Assembly: GCA_003508835.1 (NCBI GenBank)
Contig: PUFA01000567.1
Coordinates: forward strand, 118,445 to 182,444
Direction of reading: 5' to 3'
Source: Eonycteris spelaea
Lineage: Eukaryota > Chordata > Mammalia > Chiroptera > Pteropodidae
Length of the DNA stretch: 64,000 bases
Below are positions 1 through 12,024 of this stretch, one piece after another; positions within the stretch are counted from its first letter, which is position 1; each line of letters starts with the position of its first letter. Made by a program: the position numbers and the translations under genes. The notes under the pieces are model-generated. The model did not search any database. It was not told where the DNA came from and saw nothing but the letters and a program-made list of their open reading frames with translations.

Positions 1-2479
1 TGAAGTTTTCTGTCAGATTGTTGTTCAGCACCTCCTATCCTGCCTGCTTCATAAGAAACTCCACACTTCTGGCTCCATGGATGGGCTGGCTTCTTTCAAG
101 TCCCTGAGTTCTGATTAGCACTACATGGTACTGCCATCTCTGATCCATCAATCTTCACACATATTTAACTAGAAGCAGCAAGAAGAACCAACCACTCCTG
201 CCCTTTGCTTAGAAATCCCTGCAGCTAACCACCCACTTTCACTGCTCACAACTCTACCTTCCCCAAACCCCTGAAACCCACCAGCCAAGCTCTTTGACAC
301 TTTGTGACAAGGTCACATTTCCTGCAGAACCTGTGCCATGTTTCTCGTTTCCATGGACACCGCACCAGAATGGCTCCCATGCCACACTCCAAGCACCTGT
401 CCTCGTGACTGTGCTCGCATTCTCCCAGAGTGTGGGAGCTTCCTCCACGGCTCTCCCGTCCTCTCTCTGAGCTCTCCACACAATCACCTGTATCACCCTC
501 ACGGCAAGCTGGAATTTTCTAGCAGGCACTTACAAGTCTCCCACCTCCTACCCATCACCTGCTTCCACGTCCACGTCCACCTTCTTCAGTGCTTGTTCCA
601 GCAGCACCCACTTCTCAGTGCCACGGTCTGTCCCATGTGCTCAAGTTGTCATCACAACAATCAATGACTGGGTGGCTTAAATGACAGAAATTTTTGTATC
701 ACCTGATGGGGTCAGGAATTCCAGGAGCGGGGTCCAGATGCTTCGATACCTGGTGAGAATCCTTCCCACAGGCAGACAGCTGACCTCTAGGTGCAATGTC
801 ACGTGCTGGAGAAAGGGAGAGATGTGTCTCTTTTGCCCCCTCTTCTCACAAGGCCACCAGGTCCAGTGGGTGAGGACTCACCCTTACAGTCTCATTTAAC
901 CCTAACACTTCCTAAGAACCCTTCTGCCATACAGTCCATGGTGTGTCAGGCTTCACCACATGAGTGGTGGGCGTACAGCTCACACATAGCGAGACCCCAG
1001 GGTTAACTGTGAGCAGGTTCGCTGACCAGAAGGACGTTCACCACGTTCCTGGTTACGTCGGCACAGGCACAGGTTCCTGACAGCAGCGCTTACGAGACGT
1101 CCTCACGCAGAGGCCAGTGCCTCCCGGACGTGATCGTGGACCTCGTGTCCCAGCACATCCTGGAGGCCAGGACTCCTGCGTCTCCTCCCGCCTGCTCTCA
1201 GCCCCCTAGGACAGAGCGCCATTGTGGGTTGGCTCATGTTTCAAGAGTGACACTCCTGGTCCTGGTGTGAGGTGACACATGCACCTATGAGTCACGCCAG
1301 GGAGACCAATGCCCTTTTAAAATGTGACCTCACCTGAGGTCTAACAGGTCCCTTGCCTGTAGCATTTTTCATATTCCAGCTTCCTGAGACTTGACATTGC
1401 TATGCCATTCAGTGATTTCACGTCCAGGGATGTCTGTGCAGGTGCCACTTACACGTAGTGAGTTTTGATCCCTACATCTAGTACAGGTCAAGGTGCCCTC
1501 TGAGCACACATCGGGTGTGTGCATCTCATTCACTGAATAGTGGAAGTAGATGTGCATTGGGCAACATAGTGTGTATCCACAGGGTTTCTCAGAAGCGTCC
1601 TTCATTAGAGAAACCTAAAGAACATAAATGGTCCAGCGAGCTCCAAAAGCTTGTGGACTCAGGGAAGAGCTGATTGTGTCAGTGCATCCATCAGCCTCAG
1701 GGAAGAGGTTCCCTTGTTTAGGATCACCCTGCACAGTAATTGGGGGTGAGTGAAGCCAATTCACTATATCAAGAGGTGAAGCCAAAAGCATACGGTGCCC
1801 CTGAGGGAGCATCCGGAAGTCAGGGCACAGACATTTAATACCGTCCTAGAAACACTGTGAGTCATGCCCTCTGAGCCCAGATGGCACCTTCCCCTGCAGG
1901 ATGGGGGCTGGGCTGCAGGGGGCGCTCAGGAACCACCCCGGAGGGGTTGTGCATTCAGAGTAGTTCCAGAGGGTGTGAGGGAGGGGATTTCTCTGAGGGC
2001 CTGGCGCTTCCTCTTTCCACAGATCACCTAAATTTCCAATTAGACAGAGATTGCAGAAGTAGAAATAGATATTCCATTTGGCAGGACCATCTGCCAGTTT
2101 TAAGAGAGCAACAAGAACCACACTATAAGGGGCAGGTCGGAAGCCTCGAGACATCTGAAGTGTGGGGAGCTGGTGGCAGGGTGTGTGTTACCAGGTGTGC
2201 CATTTAAGACAGCCGGACCCAGGAATACGAGATGTGTCATAAGAGCCCAGATGCATCCAGTCTCGCCGTGTCACGCACAAAGGATGCGCAGAGAAGAGAC
2301 GTCCTGTAGGATTTTTTCTTCAGAGGGAAAAGGTCTGTCTGCACAGAGATCAGACACCTGACAGGGTCACATGTGCACAAGAAGCATTTGTACCTGGGAC
2401 ACCATATGCTCACTGACCACAGTTTCTGTGTCATCGATTCTCTCAGGTGGAGCCAAGTCTTCAGCTATGAATACCCTGC
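1..2479. other. 5' flank block of a VH1-type unit
   Basis: This stretch holds no gene that I recognise. It is homologous to 12,025-14,520, 31,370-32,800, 48,666-51,150 and (from about 54,420) 54,420-56,630, each of which leads up to a VH1/VH7 promoter. The first bases match 48,666 and 12,025 closely, so the window opens at the start of one duplication unit. The block near 640-1,010 contains a phrase around gtggcttaaatgacagaaatt that looks like an old interspersed repeat, family not named. Confidence 0.6.
1913..1926 (+). promoter_or_regulatory. CTCF-like core upstream of the VH1-type promoter
   Basis: The bases CTGCAGGGGGCGCT resemble the CTCF core. The same sequence is present at 56,067-56,080 in unit 5. 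In the equivalent positions of units 2, 3 and 4 the 3' half reads ggggtgatcag, which breaks the core. Binding is inferred from sequence only. Confidence 0.4.
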
Positions 2480-2496
2480 CTCATGAATATGCAAAT
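2480..2496 (+). promoter_or_regulatory. Orphan VH1-type promoter (heptamer CTCATGA + octamer ATGCAAAT)
   Basis: CTCATGA at 2480-2486 and ATGCAAAT at 2489-2496 form the paired elements of VH1-type promoters. Oct factors bind the octamer to drive V transcription in B cells. The sequence stays collinear with the VH1 promoters at 14,524, 32,804, 51,158 and 56,633 until about 2,562. It then switches to an unrelated block roughly 40 nt before the expected ATG. No VH1 exon follows, so the promoter has lost its gene. Confidence 0.8.
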
Positions 2497-2561
2497 GAGC
2501 TGAGGTGCACTAGGTTAAGTAGGGACCCATCTGTGTCCTCACAGCACCCACCATCACGCCC

Positions 2562-3150
2562 TTAAAGGTGAACTGGAGACCCCTCCTATGATTCTGCACT
2601 GGGTCCTGGCATGGCACAGTCGGTCTGGTGTTGACCCTGCAGATCATAGTCGTTGCTGTAAATCCTCCCACCCCCGGAGATGCTCCCATTAAGAGGGTAG
2701 ATGCAGGCGGTGTGACCAGAGTGGTGAGGGTTCAGGTGAGGGACCCTGTATGTTTGGACTTCTCTCTGGTTCCTGGTCAGATAGAGGAAGGAGCACTTCC
2801 AGCTTCCCACAGACACGGCCTCCTCTTTACTCTGAAGAGCATTTCTCTGCCCAGGCCTCATGCAGTGTCCCAGAACGTCTACTGCAAGCTGAGAAAGGAC
2901 TGATCGCTCTATCCTATAAGCCATCGCAGCTGTCTAGATCTGCTTAGGGAAGCGAGCCTCTCCAGGGCACCCGCCCTGTATCTTGGATAACTCTTGGTTT
3001 CTCTCCTTTATCAAATATAAATGAATCGTGTAAATAGACGAGGAATTCATTCCCCAGACCCAATAGTCTGTAGAAGCCGCGTCCATGACTCAGTGATACA
3101 GCCCCCCACATGCACACGCAATGGGAAAGGCTGTGTCTGAGCTGAAACAC
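2562..3150. repeat. Intergenic block shared with 29,560-30,110
   Basis: From about 2,562 the sequence matches 29,560-30,110, including the shared phrase cccctcctatgattctgcac and the stretch around tctggtcagatagaggaagg. In unit 1 this block leads into an IGHV4 gene. In unit 2 the homology stops near 30,110 and no IGHV4 follows, so an IGHV4 was probably lost there. No coding content is recognised. Confidence 0.65.
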
Positions 3151-3382
3151 AGTGGGGAGATGAACCCAGGGTTAGGGAGGAAGGGGGTGCTCACACGTGA
3201 TGTGCTCAGGGTCTGATGATGAGGGGCTCCTGAGGGTACGAATGTGTCCCAGGCCTGTCCCCAAGGTTCAGAGTCAAGGATGAAGGACACAAATCTTTCC
3301 CTGTCTGGGCTGGGACGCTCACAACTCTCTCCTCACGCAGGGCTCAGGTCTCTGGGGAAGCAGCGCTGTGGTCGAGCTGAAG

Positions 3383-3822
3383 ATGAGACTGTGGGTCTTC
3401 TCCTGTGCCTGGTGACAGCCCCCCAAGGTGAGTGTCTCAGATGTCAGTGAGGGATCTATTGGATGGTTGTGATAATACATGACTGACAGGACTTGATGCT
3501 CCTTGTCCCCAGGTGTCTTGTCTGAGGTAGAGCTAAAGCAGTGGGGCTCGCAACAGCTGAAGCCCTCGCAGACCCTCTCGCTCACCTGCGCTGACTATAA
3601 AGTCTCCCTCACAAGCAGCGGTTACTGCTGGCATTGGATCCGCCAGCCACCCGAGAAGGGGCTGGAGTGGATGGGGCAAATTTGTTACAATGGGGACACA
3701 TACTACAGCCCGTCCCTGAAGAGTCGCACCTCCATCTCCAGAGACACGTCCAAGAACCAGTTCTCCCTGCAGCTGAACTCTGTGACCAGCGAGGACACCG
3801 CGGTGTATTACTGTGCAAGAGA
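3383..3822 (+). pseudogene. IGHV4-family V segment with extra CDR cysteines, leader frameshifted
   Basis: Leader exon 3383-3427, intron 3428-3512, V exon 3513-3822. The V exon is fully open. It has FR1 ending SLTC, FR2 [16 protein letters not shown]3 [13 protein letters not shown] and the terminal YYCAR, all typical of IGHV4 (clan II). The leader exon is 45 nt instead of the usual 46 and runs into TGA at its eleventh codon. One missing base near 3,401-3,405 would explain this, so it is either a pseudogene or a base-call error. Two unusual cysteines are present: the last CDR1 residue (SSGYC before WHW) and the second CDR2 residue (QICYNG). The usual Gly at the start of CDR1 is also replaced (CADYKVSL). 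I saw no perfect octamer upstream. Confidence 0.85.
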
Positions 3823-3861
3823 CACAGTGAGGGTACCTCAGTGTGAGCCCAGACACAAAGC
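3823..3861 (+). promoter_or_regulatory. RSS of the IGHV4 segment (23-bp spacer)
   Basis: Consensus heptamer CACAGTG at 3823-3829, a spacer of exactly 23 bp, and nonamer ACACAAAGC at 3853-3861. The 23-RSS is the type that IGHV segments use to join D segments. The intact RSS means the segment could still recombine. Confidence 0.9.
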
Positions 3862-3903
3862 TCCCTGAGAGACTCTGGAGGGGAGCTGCAGGGGCCAATC
3901 AGG

Positions 3904-3918
3904 CCACCAGGGGCGCGC
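3904..3918 (+). promoter_or_regulatory. CTCF-like site beside the IGHV4 RSS
   Basis: CCACCAGGGGCGCGC lies 81 bp beyond the heptamer. It is one G shorter in the central G run than the copies at 10,012 and 46,643. It points the same way as V transcription. Confidence 0.5.
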
Positions 3919-5300
3919 AGATCACATAATGTACAGCACACACAGACCAGACCAGCAGCAGGTGCAGAGGGACATGGGAAGGGGCTTCCTGTTGGAGCAA
4001 CAATTTCCTCTCAAAGTTAGCTGCTCACACGGAAAACCCTGACTATTTTGATGTGCATGTAAATTCTCCTGTTCTCACTGCAGACTAAAATGAAAACGCA
4101 CCTTGTCTGTCTGTAGACGACATGTCACTGGTGGCTGGGGACCTTCTTTCGCCAGTTTTCCATGTGTCTGTTTTCACGTCTCAGCAGAGGGACCATCCTG
4201 AGGCTGTCTTCTTCCCTGTGGCTGGAAAAGACCTGCACAAAGAGAGACCGGCGCAGTGCAGACCCCTGTATGCTGAGCTCAGGCTCTCTGTCCCCACAGG
4301 CACACGCTGTCCCCACATGAGCCCTCCCTTCAGACAGGACACATGGCCACAGGGGTAGGAACAGCCCCCAGGACGCCACCCAATGCCATTTCTGTCCTGC
4401 CTACAACACAGTACCCTCCAGATCTTCTCTTACTCCAGTGGATTTTGAAACACTCCCAACACAACCAGGTGTCGTCTACTGTCCTAACTACACTAATTCT
4501 ATCCTCCACCCTGAGCTCCATGGGTATAGAGCACAGCTCAACCTCCCAGCCTCCGCACCGGCCAGTCACAGGAGAGGAATTGTATCCATATATGGCATTC
4601 ACCTGTCCTGCAGGAAGATGAGACACATTTCCTGACAGGTCCCTGTCAGTTGTCATGGCTCCTGCAGAGGGCACACATGCACCTCCCCTGGTCTCTGGAC
4701 GAGGGGAGTTAGTTCAGGCATAAGCTGGGATGACGTGTTGGTGTCAGATTCAGGGTTTCGCCTGCAGATCCCCCAGCCCTTCCTCTCACTTTCCCCTGTT
4801 TCTGAAAAGGGAATGATGCTTCAATACAAGTAAACATAAAGACTGAAGGGTGAACCCCTACTGCCCAGTCTGAGGTCCAGCTCCAGACCCATGTCCTCTG
4901 GGAGGACGATCCAAACTCCTGGTAGCAAAGTCATGGTGACGGGTGAGCCAGGTTCTAGCTCAGTCCCCCTCAGTTCTCTCCTGCAGGGCTGAGCTCCTGA
5001 AGAGGCTCCTCCCTTCCGACCACAGCCTGCAGTGTCCCTGTCCCTGGGGCAGGACTGCTGTCCTCACTCAAGGGGAGCAGTGTGCGGAGACCTTGATGAT
5101 GTGGGACCCACATCCAGCCTGTGTGACTTCCCTGTCCCTGCTTAATCACAGTACCACACACTCGGGGTAAATTCTACACACAGTGAGTCCTCAAAGTCTG
5201 ATGGGCAGATCAGGAAGTTAATCTCCCTGGACAGAGATCAAGGTGTTGGCAGGACCACTCGTGCCCAGAGTGTTGAGGGAGAGGTGTCGTCTAAACACGT
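3919..5300. other. 3' flank of the IGHV4 segment
   Basis: No gene is seen. The stretch to about 4,640 is homologous to 51,963-52,640, the flank of the truncated IGHV4 tail. More distantly it resembles the IGHV3 flanks at 10,040 and 46,680, including the phrase gagctcaggctc and a polypyrimidine tract. Confidence 0.5.
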
Positions 5301-5309
5301 GTGCTCCCC

Positions 5310-5550
5310 AACATTGCGTATTGAAATCCTAAGCCCTCAGAGGACCATGTTAGGAAGCGGGGTCTCTGGGAGGTGCTCGGTGACAAGGCCCAGGTTCTCA
5401 TGAAGAGGATTAGCACCTAACTAAATGAGGCCCCAGAGACCATGTGTGTCACTTCCTCCAACTGAGGGCACAGCAAGAACAAACCAGATATAGTGCAAGA
5501 AGAAGGTCCTCCCCAATGGTGACCATGCTGGCACCGTGATCTTGGGGCAG
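5310..5550 (+). repeat. Possible old LTR-type interspersed repeat
   Basis: The text around 5,325-5,550 resembles mammalian MaLR-type LTR consensus: a phrase like attgaaatcctaagccctcagagg, followed by ggtctctgggaggtgctcggtgacaaggc and gattagcacc. The match is from memory and the family is uncertain. Confidence 0.3.
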
Positions 5551-8519
5551 TGCCAAATCTGAAAGGAAGGTTTTAGTAAAGACACTTGCAACTAAAGTTT
5601 CGCCACAGCAGAGAGTCAGGGGCACCCTGGGAGCAGCAGGGGATGCTGGGACTTGTGCCCTAGGGGCAGATGGCGGGGGCAGTTGACAGAAGTAGCTAAG
5701 AGGGGACATGGTGTGCACAGGAATGTCCCTGTGCCTATGCGGGGAGGGACGCACCACTGAATGCTGGGTAAGGGAGGGGTTGGGCCAGTCTCCGTTTCTT
5801 GTGGGGCTCTGAAGGAAAAGTGTGCTCAGGACACCATGGGGTCCAGTCCTCCACCCTGTCAGGGTTTCCAGGGGTCATGACTGCAGGGGGCACCCGACCC
5901 CCATGGACTTGTGTCTCAGCTCAGCATCTCGTGCTGATGGAGACTCAGGGCTGGTTTCCTGTGTGATCTGTGGCTTCGTTTCCTGTGGCGGTTTCTAAGG
6001 GAACCTTTTACATTTATCCTTCTCCACTCACCCCTGACATTTCTGCATGCACGACGCTGTGTCTTGGGTTTTTTCTTTGTAACGAGGGACACATGTCTCA
6101 CCTGCACAAAATAGTCACATACAGAGACAGAAATGACCCTGGCAGTTTGCACCGGGCTCAGAGTCCCGAGAACGCTCCGGGGACACCCCTGAGGCCTTTC
6201 CTATCGGACTCAGAGACAGACCCTTGTGGGTCCCTGACACATAATACTCTTGGGTCTTCTCAGGCCGTGGTCGAGACCGGGCCGTTTTCAGGATACAAAA
6301 CCCATCGGGTTCCACCTCTAACTCTCACGATGTCAAACGTGCATCCGCGTGTCACAGCACGGGTCCTGCGTTCTTTTACACAATCCACTCCTTTTTCACT
6401 TCCTAGAATGTTTTCCTTCGATATCTGCTACATATTTTGGACCAAAACAGCGGGTGTGGTGTCTGTGCTCTAAGTCTCAGGACCCAGGAGCTTGACCTGG
6501 AGCTCAGGCTGGCCCCGTCAGGCACACTGGGAGAGGCAGATGGGACTTTCCCCCTCCTCACTGCACTGCACGGCCCTGTTGTCCTCAGTGTGGGCACATT
6601 GGGCAGGCAAACGACTCTTCACAGCCAAGTGGACAAGTCGTCTGGTGAAAGTTGGATGCTATGGAGAACGCGCCTGGTGCAGCTCCAACTGTCCCTCAGT
6701 CACCGCCGTCAGGTGTGCTCTGGGGAGGACCTGCAGATGGAACCCTCCGATGTGCTGTGTGATCTGGGTGCCGTCCATCGAGGCGACACACTGGGCAGGG
6801 CACAGGATTTTGGGGAAGTCACAAGGACGACCGGTCTGGAAGTCTCTGGAAATCCTGAGGCTGCTGTCCACCATGCGAATCCATCCCGTTCCAGTGCGTT
6901 TGGTTCAGCCCAGATCAGATTATTGAGGATCAATTCCTGAGGTAGAGAACGTGGGTGACACATTATAATAAACACTGCAGAATACCTTGCCAGCAACACC
7001 TGGATTAGTGGTGACTGCAGAAATGGATTGTGGAGCCCGGCCTCGTTTCCACCAGGAACTGACCATTGCCTGGAGCATTCTAAGTTTTTCAGTTGAAGCA
7101 GTTTCATGTTATCAAAGATATTTACAGAAGGGGTGTGGTCAAGGCCCTATGAAAAGCAGCTTCAGCGGCAGATTATTATCATTTGAACATTCCGTTGTGT
7201 TTCACTATGAAACACCCACACTTGTAGAGAAGCTGAAGAGGGCTCAGGGGAGGCTGCAGACCTGTCAGGCCCCAGTGCGAGTCCGACCCTGAGAGCGGGC
7301 GGAGGGAGAGCTGGAGGGTGAGGTGCCCAAGTCGCCCTCAGTGGGAGGAGGGTCCAGCATGTCATCCCTCAAAATTGTCATCCTGACAACGTACAAGAAA
7401 CCCAGCAATAAACCATCCCAGTGTCCACGCTGTTCCCAGTCCCGGCTGGAGAGGCTCCCAGGTGTGTGTTCCCAGCAATAACTAGGTAAAGGTATTCGGG
7501 GAGCCGCAGCTCTGTCCCACGTGGCTCCCTCCACGTGAAGGTGATGGCCACTTAGGACCTATACCCTGTGCATGGCGTTTTGTGTCAGGAACCGTGGTTG
7601 TGCTTGTTATCATGGAGGGCGTATAGGATCAAATGCACGACCTGCAAACAGTTCAGTCTCATCTCTGTCGTCCTTCACTGCGAACCATCAGGGGGCCGAG
7701 CCTGACCTGACTCCCTTGGTGTGGAAAGAGCCTCAGTTGAGTGTCCAATTCCCTTCTCCTCATTCTGCCTTCCACAGAACACCAGGACAAACACGTCACA
7801 CAAATTCCCCACCGTCCATGACAAGGACCGCCTCCCTCCAGATTCCAATGAGAAGCTTCCGGCACCATTCGAGCACCTTTCACAATGGCCGTCGTCACCC
7901 ACATTTCCGCATCTGCACAGCACGGCTGAGGTTTCCTCCACGAAGTCTGAGGTTGCCTCCCGGCTCCCGTCTTCCTCTCTGAGCTCCCCCCAGATCCTCC
8001 TCTACAGGCCCGTGCACAGCACGGAGGCTTCTAACACGCATCTCAAGAACTTTTCAGCCTCCTTGCCCAGCAAACTCCAATGCAGCGTGCAGTTTTTATG
8101 TTTTTATACAGCGGCACCCCATCTCTCTGCACCGATTTCACAGTCCATGGGAGCTGCTGTAGAAAAGTAACAGAGATGAAGCAGCTGAATGAGACACTGG
8201 AATTAACTTCACACAGTCCTGGGGGAGAGGAGTCCTTCGTAAAGACAACCACAGACTCGGCATCTTGAGGTCTCACACGGCCTTTTGTGCCCTCACTGTG
8301 GAAGGTGCTTCTAATATTCAGGACACTGGATTTTGAATGATTAACTGTTTCCAGTTAAACTTTTGTACTTTCCAGGGCTGTGCTTTCTGGAGGCCTACTA
8401 CACGGGCAGGCTGAATGTGGTCTCGTATTTGTCTGTGGCACCGGAAATCCAGACCTCGGGGTGCAGCATCTGCGATGTCACTCAACTGATATGTTGAAGG
8501 CAATTTATTGATTTGCACT
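5551..8519. other. Stretch with no recognised gene
   Basis: I see no V exon, RSS or known repeat that I can name here. It has no copy elsewhere in the window, unlike the flanks on both sides. Short open frames on both strands lack start context, splice partners or family motifs and are treated as chance. Confidence 0.4.
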
Positions 8520-9363
8520 TAGTGCAGCTTGCTGGTCACTGTGGCTGTGTGTCATAAGGATAAGAACATTTCCTCAGGCCTCTGCATCTACAGGCTGAGG
8601 ATTGGCTTTCCTTGTAGAGTCCAGGCCTGGGGACACTCCAACACCTCTCAGCAGGTGTGTGGACTCACCCGGATGTGGACGCACTCATCAGAAAAAGACT
8701 CGGCACTGACCCGTGTGAGCCTGGGTCACACCACACGCTGCATTTCCAATTACGATGCTGAGGATGGAACATGGACATCACGTGTGTGCGTGCGATTCCA
8801 ACTGTGCACGTCATCCTGGCGTGGCTGTGGCTGACAGAGCTCTACCACAGCAAGACGACTACCGTACACGTGCAGGTATCAGCAGACAGAGAAAGTCAGA
8901 GGCACAGAGAGTGACACTCAGATGGGACAGACGCCTGCCACACCCCTGTGACCCTGGTTCTCGCACGTGCTCTCCGTCAGCACTAGGAGGCAGCAAATCC
9001 CACACGCGCTCATACAGGATGGAGACCTGCACCTCACTGGGGAAGGCCCCTCTGTCCTGGAGGTGGCAAAGGGGAGCAGTGGGGTGCACTGGGGAGTTTG
9101 TAGGGCCAGCACATGAGTTAGCTATTACACTCATGAACTCTCAATACTACCAAGGTCTCTGGGATCCTGTTTGGCCTTGTTCACCTGTGATGCAGGTATG
9201 TGACATCACATGATGGTGCTAAGTGTATAGTAACACATGTCACAATAAAAGCCATATTTCACCAAATGAGTTCATTGCCTCCATGTGCCCAGAGACACCC
9301 ACGCCTGCTCTGGGTCTCTGCCGATCTGTGGGTCCCCAGCCCCAGAGCTCCTTATAAGTCCTT
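8520..9363. repeat. 5' flank of IGHV3, present three times
   Basis: Homologous to 27,061-27,934 and 45,151-45,992. All three share gtggctgtgtgtc-ataaggata at the start, a stretch around ctctaccacagcaagacgact, and the approach to the IGHV3 promoter. No coding content is recognised. Confidence 0.65.
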
Positions 9364-9394
9364 ATGCAAATAGGGCCCCTCTGCTGATAAAAGG
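9364..9394 (+). promoter_or_regulatory. IGHV3 promoter: octamer and TATA-like element
   Basis: Perfect octamer ATGCAAAT at 9364-9371 and an A-rich GATAAAAGG at 9386-9394. The leader ATG is about 120 nt downstream, the usual V-gene promoter geometry. Confidence 0.8.
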
Positions 9395-9492
9395 CAGCCC
9401 AGCCCCGAGCCTGCAGCTCTGGGACAGGCGCCCAGCCCCGCGACTCCCAGGTGTCCCCATCCCGGGATCAGGTCGGAACACGCACCCGCACC

Positions 9493-9982
<490 letters not shown>

Positions 9983-10011
9983 TCCCTGAGGGAGACTGGA
10001 GGGAGCGCCAG

Positions 10012-10026
10012 CCACCAGGGGGCGCT
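10012..10026 (+). promoter_or_regulatory. CTCF core motif beside the IGHV3 RSS
   Basis: CCACCAGGGGGCGCT is an excellent match to the vertebrate CTCF core (CCASYAGRKGGCRS). It starts 68 bp from the heptamer. Mouse proximal VH families (7183, Q52) carry such RSS-adjacent CTCF sites, which raise V usage by holding the RSS at the recombination centre. That role here is inferred. Confidence 0.7.
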
Positions 10027-12024
10027 CAGGGCGCACACAGCTCAGCACACACAGACCAGCCCAGCAGCAGGTGCAGAGGGAGCTGGGGAAGCGGCTTTCC
10101 TGTGGGAGCAGCGATTTCCTCTCAGGTCTCTCAGCTGCCTCCCAGGAGAATCACTGCTTCTTCTTCGTGGCTCTAATTTTCCACATTCTCACTGAAGATG
10201 AGAAACAAAGAAGTAGCCTGTCTGTAGACCTCACATCATCAGTGCCTGGGACCTTTCCTGCAGCAGCTTTCAGTGTGTCCTTTCTGATTTCTTGACAGAG
10301 AGGCCCCCTGAGGGCTTTGTGCCCTGAGGCTGGGAACTGTTTCCACACAGAGAGACACACACAGTGCAGGGCCCTGTGTGCCGAGCTCAGGCTCGCCCCA
10401 CAGACACACACGCTGTCCCCACATGGGCCTTCCTTCAGACAGGACACAGGGCCCACAAAGGAGCATCTGTCCCAGGACTCTATCCAATGCCATTTCTGTC
10501 CTGTCTACCACACACTACCCTCCAGTTCTCTACTTACTCACGTGTATTTTGAAACCCTTTCAAAATGACCACGTGACATCTACTGTCCTAAATCTCACTA
10601 CTTCTTTTCAACATCCTGAGCTCCATGGGGCTGGAGCCCAGCTCTGTCTCATAGTGTCCACCCTGGCCAGTCACAGAATAGGGATTATGTGCATATATGA
10701 CATTCACCTTCCCAGTCATCTGCTATTATTAATCTAACATGTCGGTCCATGTGGGCCCCCCAGGCAGGTTATACTCAGGGAGTCTAAAGGTGACCTGCTT
10801 GCCCTACGTGTCATGCACACTTATGATTCAAGGTCACACGGGAACTATTGAAGGACATGTCTGTCAGGTGGGGGCACAGCTGGTTGCTGACCACTGGGCC
10901 ACCTAAGAACTCACAACCCTTATGACAGAGGACGTCCTATGGACGCACCTGTACAGAGCGCCTGCGTGGGACACCTCATCGGTGTCTGTGGTGAGACGGG
11001 TCAGGGACACGTTGGATGAGCCGGTCACTTCTCGTGGCGCTTCTTTTCCAGACTCCTGTCCTAGTGGGTGGAACCACCACACCATGACACCACTTAGCCT
11101 TTCTTGCCTCCTTAAAGCCCAATTGAAAATACTATCATTGAGAATTCAAACTCTACCATGCGAAGTTTGAGAGTCACAATTCCGTCCATAAAATTACACC
11201 TGTAAACTGCCAAAATCCATGGCTCTCTCTTATGTAAAATAAACTCTAACCCAACGTCCCCAAATGTCTTACTCGTTACAGCACCAATTCAGAGTCTAAT
11301 GCGCAAAGTTTCATCTAAACATCATCTCATCGGATATTGGTGGATCTTGACGTATGATTCATCCTGAAGCGAACGTCCTCTCATGGTATGAACCTACAAC
11401 AGACACGTTATGTGCCTCCAACATGTGATGATGGGGCAGTACAGGGTAGACATTCCCATCCTGAAAGGGATGAAGAGGAAAGAAAGAGAAATTGTTGGGC
11501 CAACGCTGGTCCACAACCCAGCAAGGCAATCCCTGCCAGGCTGATGTTGGATGGTCCGCTCTGGCTGGATCCCCTGCTCTGTACCCTCTGGATCGTGTCC
11601 CACCTCGCGGACCCACTGAGGTGCCGTCTCACCCTCGGCTCCATAGGGAAGTCTCGCTGCAGCTCTGCGGGCGGTGGTCACACCCGCAGGCTTCTCTAGG
11701 TGGCAGTGACACTTGAGCTTGACTTGGAAGTCGTGTCACTGTTAAATCTAGGGTGGTGGCTCAAGACTCTGAAAGAAAGATTCCTCCCTGACGGTCCCCG
11801 GGCTCCTCCAAGGCTGTTCTTCCTTTTCTTAAACAGAATGGGTGCTCACAGGCAACTTGGGTTATGATCCGTCTCTGTAGAATCCAAGAGGCCTGACCAC
11901 CTTCCTCCATTCTGCCCCATGAGTTCGTCCCATTGATTTCCAAATGACAGTGTTTGTGCTGGAATAACCACAGTTCTGATCCAGCTGGTGCAGAGATGGC
12001 TGATGAATCCTGCTGGTCATGCCA
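10027..12024. repeat. 3' flank of IGHV3, repeated at 46,658-48,665
   Basis: This 2-kb flank matches 46,658-48,665 closely. Its first 500 bp also resemble the flanks of the two IGHV1 copies at 15,150 and 33,440. The part from about 11,215 to 11,935 also has a diverged relative at 53,160-53,790. No gene is recognised. Confidence 0.6.
11215..11935. repeat. Possible MaLR-internal-like repeat
   Basis: Phrases such as atggctctctcttatgtaaa, ccccaaatgtcttactcgtt and gcaaagtttcatctaaacat read like diverged copies of a common mammalian LTR-element internal sequence. Two further copies lie at about 47,850-48,540 and 53,160-53,790. The family assignment is from memory and unconfirmed. Confidence 0.3.

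Noticed and set aside
6437..6940. 167- and 144-codon plus-strand frames at 6.4-6.9 kb
   Set aside because: Two overlapping frames of similar length on the same strand, no known motif and no splice or promoter context. I treat both as chance.
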